IMG/VR virus record: IMGVR_UViG_3300007523_000015
Span: 1-55,431 of that record
Strand: one strand, 5' to 3'
Length of the DNA: 55,431 bases
Source: a virus
The translations under genes were made by a program, and so were the position numbers. Position 1 is the stretch's first letter; each line of letters opens with the position of its first letter. The notes under the pieces are model-generated. The model had not been told where the DNA came from. It saw only the letters and a program-made list of their open reading frames with translations, and made no database searches. This document shows positions 8,770-17,012 of the stretch, piece after piece.

Positions 8770-9837
8770 TTAATATTTTCGAATTCTATTCCTTATATTT
8801 TGATCGAGTGCCCACGCAACATCAATCTTTGTTGATCCGGTTACAATTGACGAAATAATAGAATGAGTTGTTAATAATCTTCCGTATTTTTCCGCCGCGG
8901 CTGCTGCATCTTTGATATCCATTCCCCATTTAGGAAATGATACTGACCAATTATTGTCAATTGCTACTTTTACTAAGTCCCAGCCCTTCTTATCTCGGTC
9001 TGGGCAAACTATAATTTCTTTTTGTAGTCTATTTATGATGTCTACTTTGGACTGGCCCATTTCGCCTAAGTTGCTTATACCGTCAACTGTCCATGCATCG
9101 AGGACACCCTCATTAACAATGACATATTTACGCAACCATGCCTGCTGGTGGTCAAGATTATAGACAAAGTCTGTGGGAGATTGTTGGTAATATTTCGGTA
9201 TATCCTTGCCATCTGTGTCGTAGCATAGTCTAGACGTGAATCCTACTATTTTTTGCTTGTAATAATATGGAACTATAAAACGCTGATTTAGATTAAAATC
9301 TGTGCTGGGTGACCAATAGAACTCAGATAAATTGTGGATATTCCTATTTAATACATATTCTGCAACTTTCAGAAAATTTGGATCATCTAATCCGTGTTCC
9401 AACCATTCGGATATAGGTAACGAACCTTCTGGCAGATCCATTGGTTTCCATTTCTGGAACAAATCCCTGAATTTCTTTTCTGGATCTACTAACGTTGTTG
9501 TCTCACCTTCTCTTATACTTTGTATTTGATTCTTCTGCTTAAATATTTCAAACTTCAGTTGTTCAATTAATTTTTCAGCAATATTGATTTGCTTAAGAAA
9601 GAATTTAAAGTTATTGGATAGATCTTCGCCTTCTTTGAATGAAGCTGAGAACCCACAGTTAAAACAGTTTAACGCGATTGTTTGCGGATTAAATTGTATT
9701 CCAAATCTGTGACGTGTGTCTTTACCATGCCCCTGTGTATGACACAACGGACAATTTCTTTTATTCCATTCCTTAGGTGCTTTTTTCAGGGGACCTATGT
9801 TAGATAAAATTGCTTCTTTAATAATATCGGCTATCAT
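8770..9837 (-). CDS. gp61: gp61 DNA primase
   Basis: 355 residues. An N-terminal zinc-binding motif (CPLCHTQGHG ... CFNCGF, residues about 28-60) is followed by a linker and a TOPRIM core: VIVNEGVLDAW near residue 245 and IIVCPDRDKKG near 280, giving the Glu and Asp-x-Asp metal ligands. This is the T4 gp61/DnaG architecture; it lays down RNA primers for lagging-strand synthesis with gp41, whose N-half is the next replication gene downstream. A TTGATT-17-TATAAT promoter ends 6 bases before the ATG, so the transcript may have almost no leader. Confidence 0.93.
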   Translation of the reverse strand: MIADIIKEAILSNIGPLKKAPKEWNKRNCPLCHTQGHGKDTRHRFGIQFNPQTIALNCFNCGFSASFKEGEDLSNNFKFFLKQINIAEKLIEQLKFEIFKQKNQIQSIREGETTTLVDPEKKFRDLFQKWKPMDLPEGSLPISEWLEHGLDDPNFLKVAEYVLNRNIHNLSEFYWSPSTDFNLNQRFIVPYYYKQKIVGFTSRLCYDTDGKDIPKYYQQSPTDFVYNLDHQQAWLRKYVIVNEGVLDAWTVDGISNLGEMGQSKVDIINRLQKEIIVCPDRDKKGWDLVKVAIDNNWSVSFPKWGMDIKDAAAAAEKYGRLLTTHSIISSIVTGSTKIDVAWALDQNIRNRIRKY

Positions 9838-9843
9838 ATCGAC

Positions 9844-9872
9844 ATTATAGCAGAAATTCTACAGAAAATCAA
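9844..9872 (-). promoter_or_regulatory. host sigma70-type early promoter for primase
   Basis: On the minus strand: TTGATT (9867-9872), 17-base spacer, TATAAT (9844-9849). The primase ATG at 9837 begins 6 bases after the -10 box, where transcription would normally start. Confidence 0.65.
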
Positions 9873-9909
9873 GCCGATACATCTATGCCTAATTTTTCCT
9901 TAGCGTAAG

Positions 9910-10923
9910 TTAAAATTTAAAATAATTCTTATAAGAGTTCCACTGCCAGCCCCGTTTAATGTTCGGTTCTGCTTCCGGCCATCTGCCTTTAATTACATCT
10001 TTGGCATAATCATAGGCAGCATCGGGATGTTTCATTATATAAGGTTCTGCTTCCGGCCATCTTCCCTTAATTACATCTCGGGCATAAGCATAGGCAGCAT
10101 AGGGATGTTTCATTATATAAGGTTCTGCTTCCGGCCACCGTCCTCTAATCACATTCGTAGCATATTCTGATAACCGACCCGAGTCATTTTCTAATAATAA
10201 TGATTCGGCTTCCGGCCATCTTCCCTTAATTACATCTTTAGCATACAAATATGCTGTCCTTTCGTTTTTCAATATGATCGGCTCTGCCTTCGGCCACCGT
10301 CCTCTAATCACATTCTTAGCATATTCGTATGCTTTCATCGGATCTTTCAATATCTTTTGTTCTTCCCTTGAAGATAATTTCTGTGGATTTGGATTTTGTC
10401 TCCTATATTCTATATATTCTTTTCCGGTCATCAATTCTTTAGGTTTGTCCTTTATGAGCACATTATTATTGCCGACACCAATACTAGCTGTCCATAAATT
10501 ATCTAGCGAAGAGACTATAACTCGCGGATCAAGTAATAGTGGTTTATATTTACCTATATCGATGTCATTTATATTTTCGGGTGGGACAATTATTGATATT
10601 TTTGTAATATATTTATTTGCATTTTCGATTGTTCCAGTTACATATTCTTCGTATTCAGTTGCCTGGTTTGGTCCTTTTCCGCTGTTATAATCTAAATCTA
10701 TCTGGGGTTTAAGTCTTTTTCCTATATCTCTGTACAATAAATTCTGATTTATAGACAGAACAACATTTCCAAATCTCGGTGCTACTCTTATATCTCTGGA
10801 CAAACTTACACCATGGTTTCCACTTATTTTATTCGACTTTATAATCCCTAATGCTCCACTTAAATCTGTTCCGTGGTATAAATCAGCAGATCTACTTTCC
10901 ATAATGAATTCAAATAATCTCAT
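9910..10923 (-). CDS. ADP-ribosyltransferase-like protein with capsid-targeting-like N-terminus and C-terminal repeats
   Basis: 337 residues in three parts. (1) Residues 1-10, MRLFEFIMES, resemble the capsid-targeting peptides of T4 internal proteins, with an I-M-E cleavage-like site. (2) Residues about 13-190 look like an ADP-ribosyltransferase fold: LYHGTD near 15-20, VSLSRD near 39-44, FGNVVLSI near 51, and an E-Y-E-E near 90-93 that could supply the catalytic Glu. (3) Residues 194-324 are five 26-27-residue repeats with the core VI[KR]GRWPEAEP. T4 Alt is a packaged, injected ADP-ribosyltransferase, so a similar role is inferred. Activity is unproven; the fold call rests on a few short motifs. 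Confidence 0.6.
   Translation of the reverse strand: MRLFEFIMESRSADLYHGTDLSGALGIIKSNKISGNHGVSLSRDIRVAPRFGNVVLSINQNLLYRDIGKRLKPQIDLDYNSGKGPNQATEYEEYVTGTIENANKYITKISIIVPPENINDIDIGKYKPLLLDPRVIVSSLDNLWTASIGVGNNNVLIKDKPKELMTGKEYIEYRRQNPNPQKLSSREEQKILKDPMKAYEYAKNVIRGRWPKAEPIILKNERTAYLYAKDVIKGRWPEAESLLLENDSGRLSEYATNVIRGRWPEAEPYIMKHPYAAYAYARDVIKGRWPEAEPYIMKHPDAAYDYAKDVIKGRWPEAEPNIKRGWQWNSYKNYFKF
9952..10344 (-). repeat. five tandem 78-81 bp coding repeats (GRWPEAE repeats)
   Basis: The five units encode residues 194-219, 220-245, 246-272, 273-298 and 299-324 of the ART-like protein. Each has the pattern A-Y-x-Y-A-[KR]-[DN]-V-I-[KR]-G-R-W-P-[EK]-A-E-P-x-I. The last two are nearly identical at DNA level, suggesting recent duplication or gene conversion. 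The units look helical. Confidence 0.85.
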
Positions 10924-10926
10924 AGA

Positions 10927-11799
10927 TTAAACTCTTACGATAAGTTTTTCTAATACGCCTGGATCTAATACTTCTTTACTAGGAATGTATCTAAACTTTA
11001 ACCACATGAAGTTTGCAGCAAATGTCCAGGCTTGTGTTCCTGTATATCCAAGAAACTCTATGTCTTGTGACGTTGTCGATGGGTAAATCTTAAACCATCG
11101 TGCTGCACTCGGTGTTGGATTTGGGGATTCTTCTAATGTTCCCCAAATTTCAACAATGCCTGTAAAGTTTATTGTATAGGTCGAGAATGAATGCACAGAA
11201 TTAATGTGATTTAATACTCTAGCACCGGCGATTCGGCCAGTGTAGAAACTGTCAACCACTGGACCAAATACCGGAATATTCATATCTGGTGTCCAGTCTT
11301 TTGGCAAATATGTTGTGCTAGGCTTTGGTGCTTTAAATGCTTGCTCGGTAATCTCTATCTCCATTGCTACGTTATCATCTATATCACTAAACAAAGGACG
11401 CTCAACAAACTCGCCTTGCATCCCTGATACAAAATCCTGTGTTCTAATAAGAACCATGTTATAAAGTCCGGCATGTAACGATGCAATGTCCCCTCCATCC
11501 AACTCTAATGTAATAATACCCTTAGCTGGACCTAAGCGGCATAGCTTCTCTAATACTACTCGCCTGTTATCAGGATCCATAATACGAGCATATACTTGCT
11601 GATTGCACGAAATATCTAATGGTGCTCTATCAGGGCCTAATACTCTGAAGATTGCTTTATTATCTATCCCTTTATGGATTTTAATTGGGTTTTTGGACAT
11701 GGGACCGGTATCCTTATATGAAGAGAAAGTATCATCTACCATTAGCAATTGCCTTACATGGTCATATAAATACAATTTATTAAATGTTATATCAGACAT
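10927..11799 (-). CDS. virion structural protein, possibly baseplate or tail associated
   Basis: 290 residues from the ATG at 11799, whose product starts MSDITFNKLYLYDHVRQ, an N-terminus like those of exo-T4 virion proteins. The frame stays open to another ATG at 11877 (316 residues); neither start has a clear ribosome binding site, so the choice is uncertain. The middle (IFRVLGPDRAPLDISCNQQV, then a run of strands) resembles the N-terminal beta domain of baseplate-type proteins. The gene stops 3 bases before the ART-like gene. A late-promoter motif is at 11956-11963. No exact T4 counterpart is recognised. Confidence 0.6.
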   Translation of the reverse strand: MSDITFNKLYLYDHVRQLLMVDDTFSSYKDTGPMSKNPIKIHKGIDNKAIFRVLGPDRAPLDISCNQQVYARIMDPDNRRVVLEKLCRLGPAKGIITLELDGGDIASLHAGLYNMVLIRTQDFVSGMQGEFVERPLFSDIDDNVAMEIEITEQAFKAPKPSTTYLPKDWTPDMNIPVFGPVVDSFYTGRIAGARVLNHINSVHSFSTYTINFTGIVEIWGTLEESPNPTPSAARWFKIYPSTTSQDIEFLGYTGTQAWTFAANFMWLKFRYIPSKEVLDPGVLEKLIVRV

Positions 11800-11955
11800 T
11801 ATGATCTGCGACAGGGTAAAATATGATATTTCTCTGTATAGCCCTGTGGTTGTGTTCTTTCTTTTGCAAGTTTGCATAAGGTTATATATTCATCCACATA
11901 TGCAGACCCGTTTGATATATCAGAAATAATTGTTAAATACTTGTTCATTATTCTA

Positions 11956-11963
11956 TATTTATC
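11956..11963 (-). promoter_or_regulatory. T4-type late promoter GATAAATA
   Basis: GATAAATA on the minus strand, 79 bases before the more upstream possible start of the structural gene (11877). It would drive the structural gene and the ART-like gene. Confidence 0.5.
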
Positions 11964-11994
11964 TTAAGTGGCACCAAAAAAATTTCCGAAAGGA

Positions 11995-12390
11995 ATGGAA
12001 GTATATAAATATAGACATATGATAAATTTCGACGATATTAAAGACAAATTCCCGTTTATAAGTGGTATACGATGCCATAATATCGAATACATTGGTATTA
12101 TACAAAATTCCGATGATAAAATCATCAGTTTTTATGATTATGAATCAATACGTAGCCCGGAAGAAAAGATATTGTTTCTCGAGCACGGAGAGACATGGTG
12201 GTGGGAAAGTAACCGTTATTTGCCAATTTCGATATTTTTGCAGGGCCAAATGATACCCTTTAGATATTGTCTAAAAACTATAGTTAATAAAGATGTCGAG
12301 ATAATGTTTGGCTCAGTTACAAGTCTAAACAACATAATGAAAAAGCGTATTAAGAAACGGCAAATTCAACTAATACGTAGAATTGATTAA
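11995..12390 (+). CDS. small basic hypothetical protein on the opposite strand
   Basis: 131 residues from the ATG at 11995; the frame is open from a GTG at 11968, and an internal ATG at 12019 is another option. The product contains MINFDDIKDKFPFISGIRC, a Trp-rich patch (HGETWWWESNRYLP) and a Lys/Arg-rich tail (MKKRIKKRQIQLIRRID). No family is recognised. It is one of few plus-strand genes here and converges with the frameshifted gene at 12387-12645, their stop codons overlapping. A perfect TATAAATA lies inside the frame at 12004-12011, seven bases before the ATG at 12019, so a shorter leaderless product is possible. Confidence 0.5.
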   Translation: MEVYKYRHMINFDDIKDKFPFISGIRCHNIEYIGIIQNSDDKIISFYDYESIRSPEEKILFLEHGETWWWESNRYLPISIFLQGQMIPFRYCLKTIVNKDVEIMFGSVTSLNNIMKKRIKKRQIQLIRRID

Positions 12391-12645
12391 ATTATAGTTG
12401 CTGCTGTTGCAGCATTTTTTGACAGGGCAACAAATGTATTACTATTATCAATTGCGACAGACTGCCAGTTGTTAACTGACGGCATTGTGCGTGTCGTCCA
12501 ATTTATACCATCTGGTGAGCTTACATAAGTCGACGAAGCATTTTTAAGACCCAGAAATACCGCTAAATGCAGGGGGGCCAGATGGGATGCCTGTTGCTTT
12601 TATTCCGCCGGATGGAAAAATCTTACCTGTTATATTCAATGCCAT
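12387..12645 (-). pseudogene. small structural gene split by a frameshift at a run of six C (G on plus strand)
   Basis: Starts at an ATG at 12645 with AGGAG upstream and reads MALNITGKIFPSGGIKATGI before stopping after 34 residues. A second frame then continues to 12387 with NASSTYVSSPDGINWTTR and a TFVALSKNAA tail, typical of beta-propeller or sialidase-like virion repeats. Removing one base from the homopolymer at 12572-12577 joins the two into one frame of about 86 residues. It could be a real loss, a sequencing error, or slippage-regulated expression. A late-promoter-like AATAAATA lies 20 bases upstream. Confidence 0.65.
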
Positions 12646-12664
12646 AATATCTCCTAATTTGCTA

Positions 12665-12672
12665 TATTTATT
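12665..12672 (-). promoter_or_regulatory. late promoter-like AATAAATA
   Basis: AATAAATA on the minus strand overlapping the TAA stop of the 195-codon gene, 20 bases before the frameshifted structural gene. A weaker match than the GATAAATA or TATAAATA sites. Confidence 0.4.
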
Positions 12673-13259
12673 TATTCATTAGATAATTTTTCTATCAACA
12701 GATTTAAATTCACAACAATTGCCAATGCATAGGAAATACTGTGTGATTTTTTAAAATAATAATTCTCGTTGCCTGATTTAATCCACACTTCTTTCTTAAT
12801 ATGTTCCCACGACGACTGCTGCAAATGCGCCTTACCTGGGCGGATTATCGCCAAAATAATAGCTAAATCCTCAACCGACTTGGGTTTAAACTTCTGTAGC
12901 AGGTTGTCATGTCCCTTAAGATGGAATAGTTGATCTGTTATTTCCTGATATTGAAAGAAGTCCCACGGCGGCTCTGTATGTAACAATTCTAATAAATGTG
13001 CTTCATTCAGAATACCGCTATACATATTCACATTTAGGAAATCAATCTTAAAATAGCCATAGTCGCTTGCGATTCTGTGATCTAACGTGGAAATATTAGT
13101 TGTCGGGTCCCTTGGTATGTTTTGGAAGTATACACCTGTTGGATGTTTCTCAAACTTATTTTCTTTACGATCTATTCGACCAAATATGCATTCTGTTTTA
13201 GAAAGTATGTCATCCCTGCCAAAGACGTCTATGTCTACATCAGTTTGTACAGATCGCAT
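12672..13259 (-). CDS. conserved hypothetical protein, DnaE-palm-like fragment
   Basis: 195 residues. The N-terminal VDIDVFGRDDIL and the segment HPTGVYFQNIPRDP ... DYGYFKIDFLNV recall a short region around the active site of bacterial DNA polymerase III alpha (PDIDxDF), but the rest of a polymerase is absent. Similar short proteins occur in exo-T4 phages as conserved hypotheticals. It begins a run of replication-associated unknown genes transcribed with UvsW. The DnaE resemblance is an eye match and may be convergent. Confidence 0.55.
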   Translation of the reverse strand: MRSVQTDVDIDVFGRDDILSKTECIFGRIDRKENKFEKHPTGVYFQNIPRDPTTNISTLDHRIASDYGYFKIDFLNVNMYSGILNEAHLLELLHTEPPWDFFQYQEITDQLFHLKGHDNLLQKFKPKSVEDLAIILAIIRPGKAHLQQSSWEHIKKEVWIKSGNENYYFKKSHSISYALAIVVNLNLLIEKLSNE

Positions 13260-13261
13260 AT

Positions 13262-13966
13262 TTACAACCCTGCCTGTTCTAATAAATTCTTAATATATTC
13301 CACATCATCGGAATTTTGTTTAAATTTCTTCATCCAAAACCCAGCATCTATAATATTGCCAATAATGTTACCGTGCTCTTCATTGAATCTACACATCAAT
13401 TCTCCACCGGATAAACACAGATATAATACCCACGGGCTAATCTTTCCCGTCTTTATCATATATGCAGCTTCATTTACAGAAACTACAGAGAAGAATTTAA
13501 TAAATTCTTCTCTATTATCTTCCGACCACGCCATAATAGTAGTTATGGTTCTTTCTGTAGCACTAATTGCTGGTTCCTTCTTTAACAGATCTTCGATGAA
13601 TGTATAATAGATAACGTCCTTTGTCCAGTCTTTTAATGCTACCCCACCTTTAATAACAGAATCAATGAATTGATCCATGTGCAAAGGTTTCAGAGATACT
13701 AAATGATGACCGAACTTAACAAAAGCAATGTAGTATGGGCTATCAATAAATTCTTCTTGTGTCTTTGGTGTCTTATTTTTAGTCGTCAATTCAAAGAATC
13801 TCTGGAATACTCTGAATCCAAATCGTGGGCCTGATGATCCTAGGTCAGCATACCTGCGTTTCTTGACGCACATATGAGTTGCCAGGGTTATATCTTTGTG
13901 AAATTTCTTATTACAGAATTTACATTGATGATTCTGTTCCATTTTCTTTTTACTTACGCTTTGCAT
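13262..13966 (-). CDS. protein with N-terminal C2H2 zinc finger
   Basis: 234 residues. Residues about 15-33 form a C2H2-like motif (CKFCNKKFHKDITLATHMC; the last ligand is Cys). The remainder is helical and ends with an acidic segment. The start at 13966 has AAAGG upstream and overlaps the previous gene by 17 bases; an internal ATG eight codons later would still keep the finger. Position among replication and recombination genes suggests nucleic-acid binding. No T4 homologue is recognised. Confidence 0.6.
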   Translation of the reverse strand: MQSVSKKKMEQNHQCKFCNKKFHKDITLATHMCVKKRRYADLGSSGPRFGFRVFQRFFELTTKNKTPKTQEEFIDSPYYIAFVKFGHHLVSLKPLHMDQFIDSVIKGGVALKDWTKDVIYYTFIEDLLKKEPAISATERTITTIMAWSEDNREEFIKFFSVVSVNEAAYMIKTGKISPWVLYLCLSGGELMCRFNEEHGNIIGNIIDAGFWMKKFKQNSDDVEYIKNLLEQAGL

Positions 13967-14534
13967 CTGCCTTTAGGAGTTCTTTAATAGTTTTATTATC
14001 ATATCCATTCGACATAAAAAAGTCTTCCAATTCTTCTGTCGTATTTACTTCTAACAACAACTCTAATTCGTCATCTTTCATCATAGGATAAAATTTCAGT
14101 ATTTCTTCCTCTAACTTATTCTTGGTTGCGCCTTTGCCGGGTTTAATGAATTTACGTCTTGGCGATTTACCAGTACCACAGAGTGTCAGAAGCATCCATT
14201 GTAACTCTTTATGACCAGCTTTGCCCATAGTCTTTAATGGTGCTAACACTGAAAAGTTAGCATTGACAAAATCATTTACTGACAATAAATAATGTGGCTG
14301 ATCATTATTTGAATCTGCTGAAGCCAGCCATCGCATTAAAATCCAAGGCTCTATACTATCTTTCTCGTCCTGATTCAAGTTACGATAATAGAATTTGTCT
14401 TGTCTGTCAATCGCAGGTAATACTTGCCTAAACAAATCTAGCTTGTAAGATTTTGCTTCTTCGGCATTATCGCTTTCTTTAGAGTCGGGATTTAATTCAA
14501 AGAATTCGCCCAACCAACTGTCTATATTACTCAA
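13950..14534 (-). CDS. conserved hypothetical protein of the replication block
   Basis: 194 residues, with a helical centre (FRQVLPAIDRQDKFYYRNL, EPWILMRWLASADS) and a charged tail (EELEDFFMSNGYDNKTIKEL). The pattern matches conserved hypotheticals in exo-T4 phages near clamp-loader and UvsW genes, but I cannot assign it. It overlaps both neighbours, consistent with one long early/middle transcript. Confidence 0.55.
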   Translation of the reverse strand: MSNIDSWLGEFFELNPDSKESDNAEEAKSYKLDLFRQVLPAIDRQDKFYYRNLNQDEKDSIEPWILMRWLASADSNNDQPHYLLSVNDFVNANFSVLAPLKTMGKAGHKELQWMLLTLCGTGKSPRRKFIKPGKGATKNKLEEEILKFYPMMKDDELELLLEVNTTEELEDFFMSNGYDNKTIKELLKADAKRK

Positions 14535-15033
14535 AAAGTGCCCCTATATCGATCACATCAGGAAGTTTACTAACCTCTTTAACAAATAATACACAATTCG
14601 GGTAAGGTTTATCTTCTACTGGTACAACCAAAATATTTCCATTCTTTAACTTAGGAAAGAACCATTTCACTTCTGCATACACATTTGTAATGTTTATTTG
14701 CTGTGGTCTCGGCACCATATGCCTTAAAGGATTATACACCATTGTGTGAAATTCTCTATCATTCAAACTTGTAAGTGGCATAACTTCCAAATCACTATAA
14801 TCTTCATCACATACCAATATACACCAATCTAGTGGCATTTGTATGGTGTATTTTCCAATATTTAATACCACTGCTGGTGCCGAGAAGCTTTCTAGAAATA
14901 TAAGTGGGATAAAGAAATAGTCCGGATTCTTCGGATCAGAATAATCAAGAACTGCGTACCTGATATCTTCAATTTCGTTTGGAATCTTATCCAAATTATA
15001 TGCTTTATTTTCGTTCGTGAGGATGAATGTCAT
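14527..15033 (-). CDS. conserved hypothetical protein
   Basis: 168 residues. Contains a hydrophobic beta-rich centre (APAVVLNIGKYTIQMPLDWC) and a segment EVKWFFPKLKNGNILVVPVE. No catalytic motif seen. It is the first minus-strand gene after the plus-strand HNH insertion and overlaps the next gene by 8 bases. Its start lies close to the plus-strand late promoter at 15047. Confidence 0.55.
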   Translation of the reverse strand: MTFILTNENKAYNLDKIPNEIEDIRYAVLDYSDPKNPDYFFIPLIFLESFSAPAVVLNIGKYTIQMPLDWCILVCDEDYSDLEVMPLTSLNDREFHTMVYNPLRHMVPRPQQINITNVYAEVKWFFPKLKNGNILVVPVEDKPYPNCVLFVKEVSKLPDVIDIGALFE

Positions 15034-15046
15034 TAATATACCTTAT

Positions 15047-15054
15047 GATAAATA
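15047..15054 (+). promoter_or_regulatory. T4-type late promoter GATAAATA for HNH gene
   Basis: GATAAATA on the plus strand, 61 bases before the ATG of the HNH endonuclease at 15115, which also has a CAGGAG ribosome binding site. Confidence 0.6.
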
Positions 15055-15114
15055 AGTGTAGTTCGCGATACTATCAATATCCAACTACTCTAACGCCTAT
15101 CAGGAGCAATCAGC

Positions 15115-15780
15115 ATGATATTTATCGACAACAAATACACTAAGTGTTATTTTAACATCATTGCTATAGCAAAAGCAAGAATTTCGATTACGGGTTATGT
15201 AGAAAAACATCATATTTTGCCACGATCACTCGGTGGAAATAATACTACATCTAATTTAGTGCAATTAACAGCACGAGAACATTTTATATGCCACGCATTA
15301 CTAACTAAAATGACATCTGGGGATGATAGAAGAAAAATGATTTTTGCTTCTAATATGATGTTGTGTGGTAAAAATAGATATGTCCCGTCTGGTAAAATCT
15401 ATCAGATTGTAAAGGAAGATTTTGCCAAAATGTCTTCTATATTACATACTGGAAAATCTATATCAGATAAACAGAAATTATTAATTTCGGAAGCAAATAA
15501 GAATAAAATTGTTTCAGATGAAACATGTATTAAAATTTCTAATAGTAAGATTGGAAAGAAAAGAAAATTGTTTACCGAATCTGCCAAAGAAAATATGAGT
15601 AAATGCAAATTAGGTGAAAAGAATGCAAATTTTGGAAAAACTTTCACGGCTTGCACAATAGAAAAAATGAAGTTATCTGCACAAAATCGGTCTAAATTAA
15701 AATGCCTCTGCGGAAAGGAATGTTCGCCATCAAATTTCAAAAGATGGCATGGAGATAACTGCAAGTTAATTAAATCCTAG
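15115..15780 (+). CDS. HNH homing endonuclease
   Basis: 221 residues. The HNH core is at residues about 31-70: VEKHHILPRSLGGNNTTSN followed by LTAREHFICHALL, the form found in T4-like MobE/Seg-type genes. After it come NUMOD3-like lysine-rich segments (CIKISNSKIGKK, AKENMSKCKLG) and a C-terminal cysteine pair (KCLCGKECSPSNF). It is inserted on the plus strand between two minus-strand genes and overlaps the 3' end of the 111-codon gene by 15 bases. Own late promoter and ribosome binding site are present, so it looks intact. Confidence 0.88.
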   Translation: MIFIDNKYTKCYFNIIAIAKARISITGYVEKHHILPRSLGGNNTTSNLVQLTAREHFICHALLTKMTSGDDRRKMIFASNMMLCGKNRYVPSGKIYQIVKEDFAKMSSILHTGKSISDKQKLLISEANKNKIVSDETCIKISNSKIGKKRKLFTESAKENMSKCKLGEKNANFGKTFTACTIEKMKLSAQNRSKLKCLCGKECSPSNFKRWHGDNCKLIKS

Positions 15781-16101
15781 TGTTTCTTTTCTATATACTT
15801 CCCAGTCGGCATCTAACTTCTTCGGATCTCGTGCAGGACCATATTTGCCGTATGATATCGACCGCTGGCTCACTCCGCATTTGATCAGGTAATCGTAGAG
15901 CATATTCTCGAAACCAAGGTGTCTATATGACAAAAATGTAATGCTTGTCGCAGTTTCTGATGCATCGTTATATGTCAATGTTATCTTCGTCTGATACATG
16001 CCGGGGGATCGTTCCGATATAATAACATCTAATTCATTGGCTGTCATGAATATTTCTATCAGATCCTTATATCCCCACGATATATTTGTTTCTACTATCA
16101 T
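15766..16101 (-). CDS. small conserved hypothetical protein
   Basis: 111 residues, beginning MIVETNISWGYKDLIEIF and ending DWEVYRKETLGFN. No motif recognised. It starts where the UvsW C-terminal gene stops (one-base overlap) and its 3' end overlaps the convergent HNH gene by 15 bases, so the HNH insertion point is at the end of this gene. Confidence 0.55.
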   Translation of the reverse strand: MIVETNISWGYKDLIEIFMTANELDVIISERSPGMYQTKITLTYNDASETATSITFLSYRHLGFENMLYDYLIKCGVSQRSISYGKYGPARDPKKLDADWEVYRKETLGFN

Positions 16102-16946
16102 TAATAAGTTACCTTTTTAACAGAATACGGATACTCTGCCTCCGCATAAAATTTCTTTCTCTTTGTCAAGTGTCGTTTGGAGAATTTGCAGTTCGAGCAT
16201 ACATCATAAACATTTACAAAGTCCTTATCTGGTGCAACACGAATGCCACGTCCGATACTTTGTATAACCCTTACAAAACTCTTACCAGATTCAAATAATA
16301 CAAGATTAAAAATACGAACAATATTAATGCCCGTAGATGCTACACCATATGTAGCAATAATGACCTTCCCGTCTATTTCTTGAACTTCTTTATATTCGTC
16401 CTTACGGTCCTTTGACTTCATCTGTCCAGAAACAAATACCGAATCTGGTATAAGCAATTGTAACATCTTTCCCGTCTCGATTCTATCTACCAGCACAAGA
16501 GTATTACCCGACTCGGACATAATCTCTACTGACTGTGCAAGAAACTGTAGTCTTGCCTGATTAGTTGTTAACCATTTGAGTTCTGATTGATAATCACTGA
16601 AGGCTGCTGCTTTTAATAAATCCTGCAACTGCCAGACATTCACATGCAATTGTGCAAGTATGCCTTTGTCCTGAAGTTCTTTTGTATTAATTTTGCCAAG
16701 CATCGAGCCAATACATGCCAATATAGACATTTTTTCATGGTCTTCTTCTGGCATTGTTCCGGTTAGTCCCCACCGTATCGGGGCGTTTGCTAACGGGCCA
16801 GATAAGATTTTACGAAGCACATCGGCTTTCGCCTTGTGGCAATTCTGAACTACTGCATCATTAACGATAAAGTTATGGTCATCTTTTATACCTAATGTAT
16901 ATACTTCGGGCGGCTTATCTATTTCTGTTCTTTTTATAAGTTTCAT
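16101..16946 (-). CDS. uvsW: split intein C-half fused to UvsW helicase C-terminal part
   Basis: 281 residues. Residues 1-35 are an intein C-half (MKLIKRTEIDKPPEVYTLGI, then DDHNFIVNDAVVQN) ending in Asn. The C-extein starts with Cys: CHKAKADVLRKIL, the continuation of the DECH motif II. Then come motif III-like WGLTGTMP, motif V ATYGVASTGINI and motif VI QSIGRGIR, the second RecA lobe of a superfamily 2 helicase. Trans-splicing with the half at 17013-18038 would give an intact UvsW of about 487 residues, near T4 UvsW. No endonuclease gene lies in the 66-base gap between the halves. Confidence 0.93.
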   Translation of the reverse strand: MKLIKRTEIDKPPEVYTLGIKDDHNFIVNDAVVQNCHKAKADVLRKILSGPLANAPIRWGLTGTMPEEDHEKMSILACIGSMLGKINTKELQDKGILAQLHVNVWQLQDLLKAAAFSDYQSELKWLTTNQARLQFLAQSVEIMSESGNTLVLVDRIETGKMLQLLIPDSVFVSGQMKSKDRKDEYKEVQEIDGKVIIATYGVASTGINIVRIFNLVLFESGKSFVRVIQSIGRGIRVAPDKDFVNVYDVCSNCKFSKRHLTKRKKFYAEAEYPYSVKKVTY

Positions 16947-17012
16947 AGTTTCTTTATCTTATTCTGAGTTTTGATATCAAATAACAACATGCTGATCCCA
17001 TTCTCTACGATC

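Noticed and set aside
9952-10344. CRISPR-like array from the regular spacing of repeats
   Set aside because: The repeats are in frame, 78-81 bases long without spacers, and encode a protein repeat.
10274-10690. 138-codon plus-strand frame with hydrophobic stretches
   Set aside because: It lies opposite the ART-like gene; the apparent membrane segments are the reverse reading of that gene.
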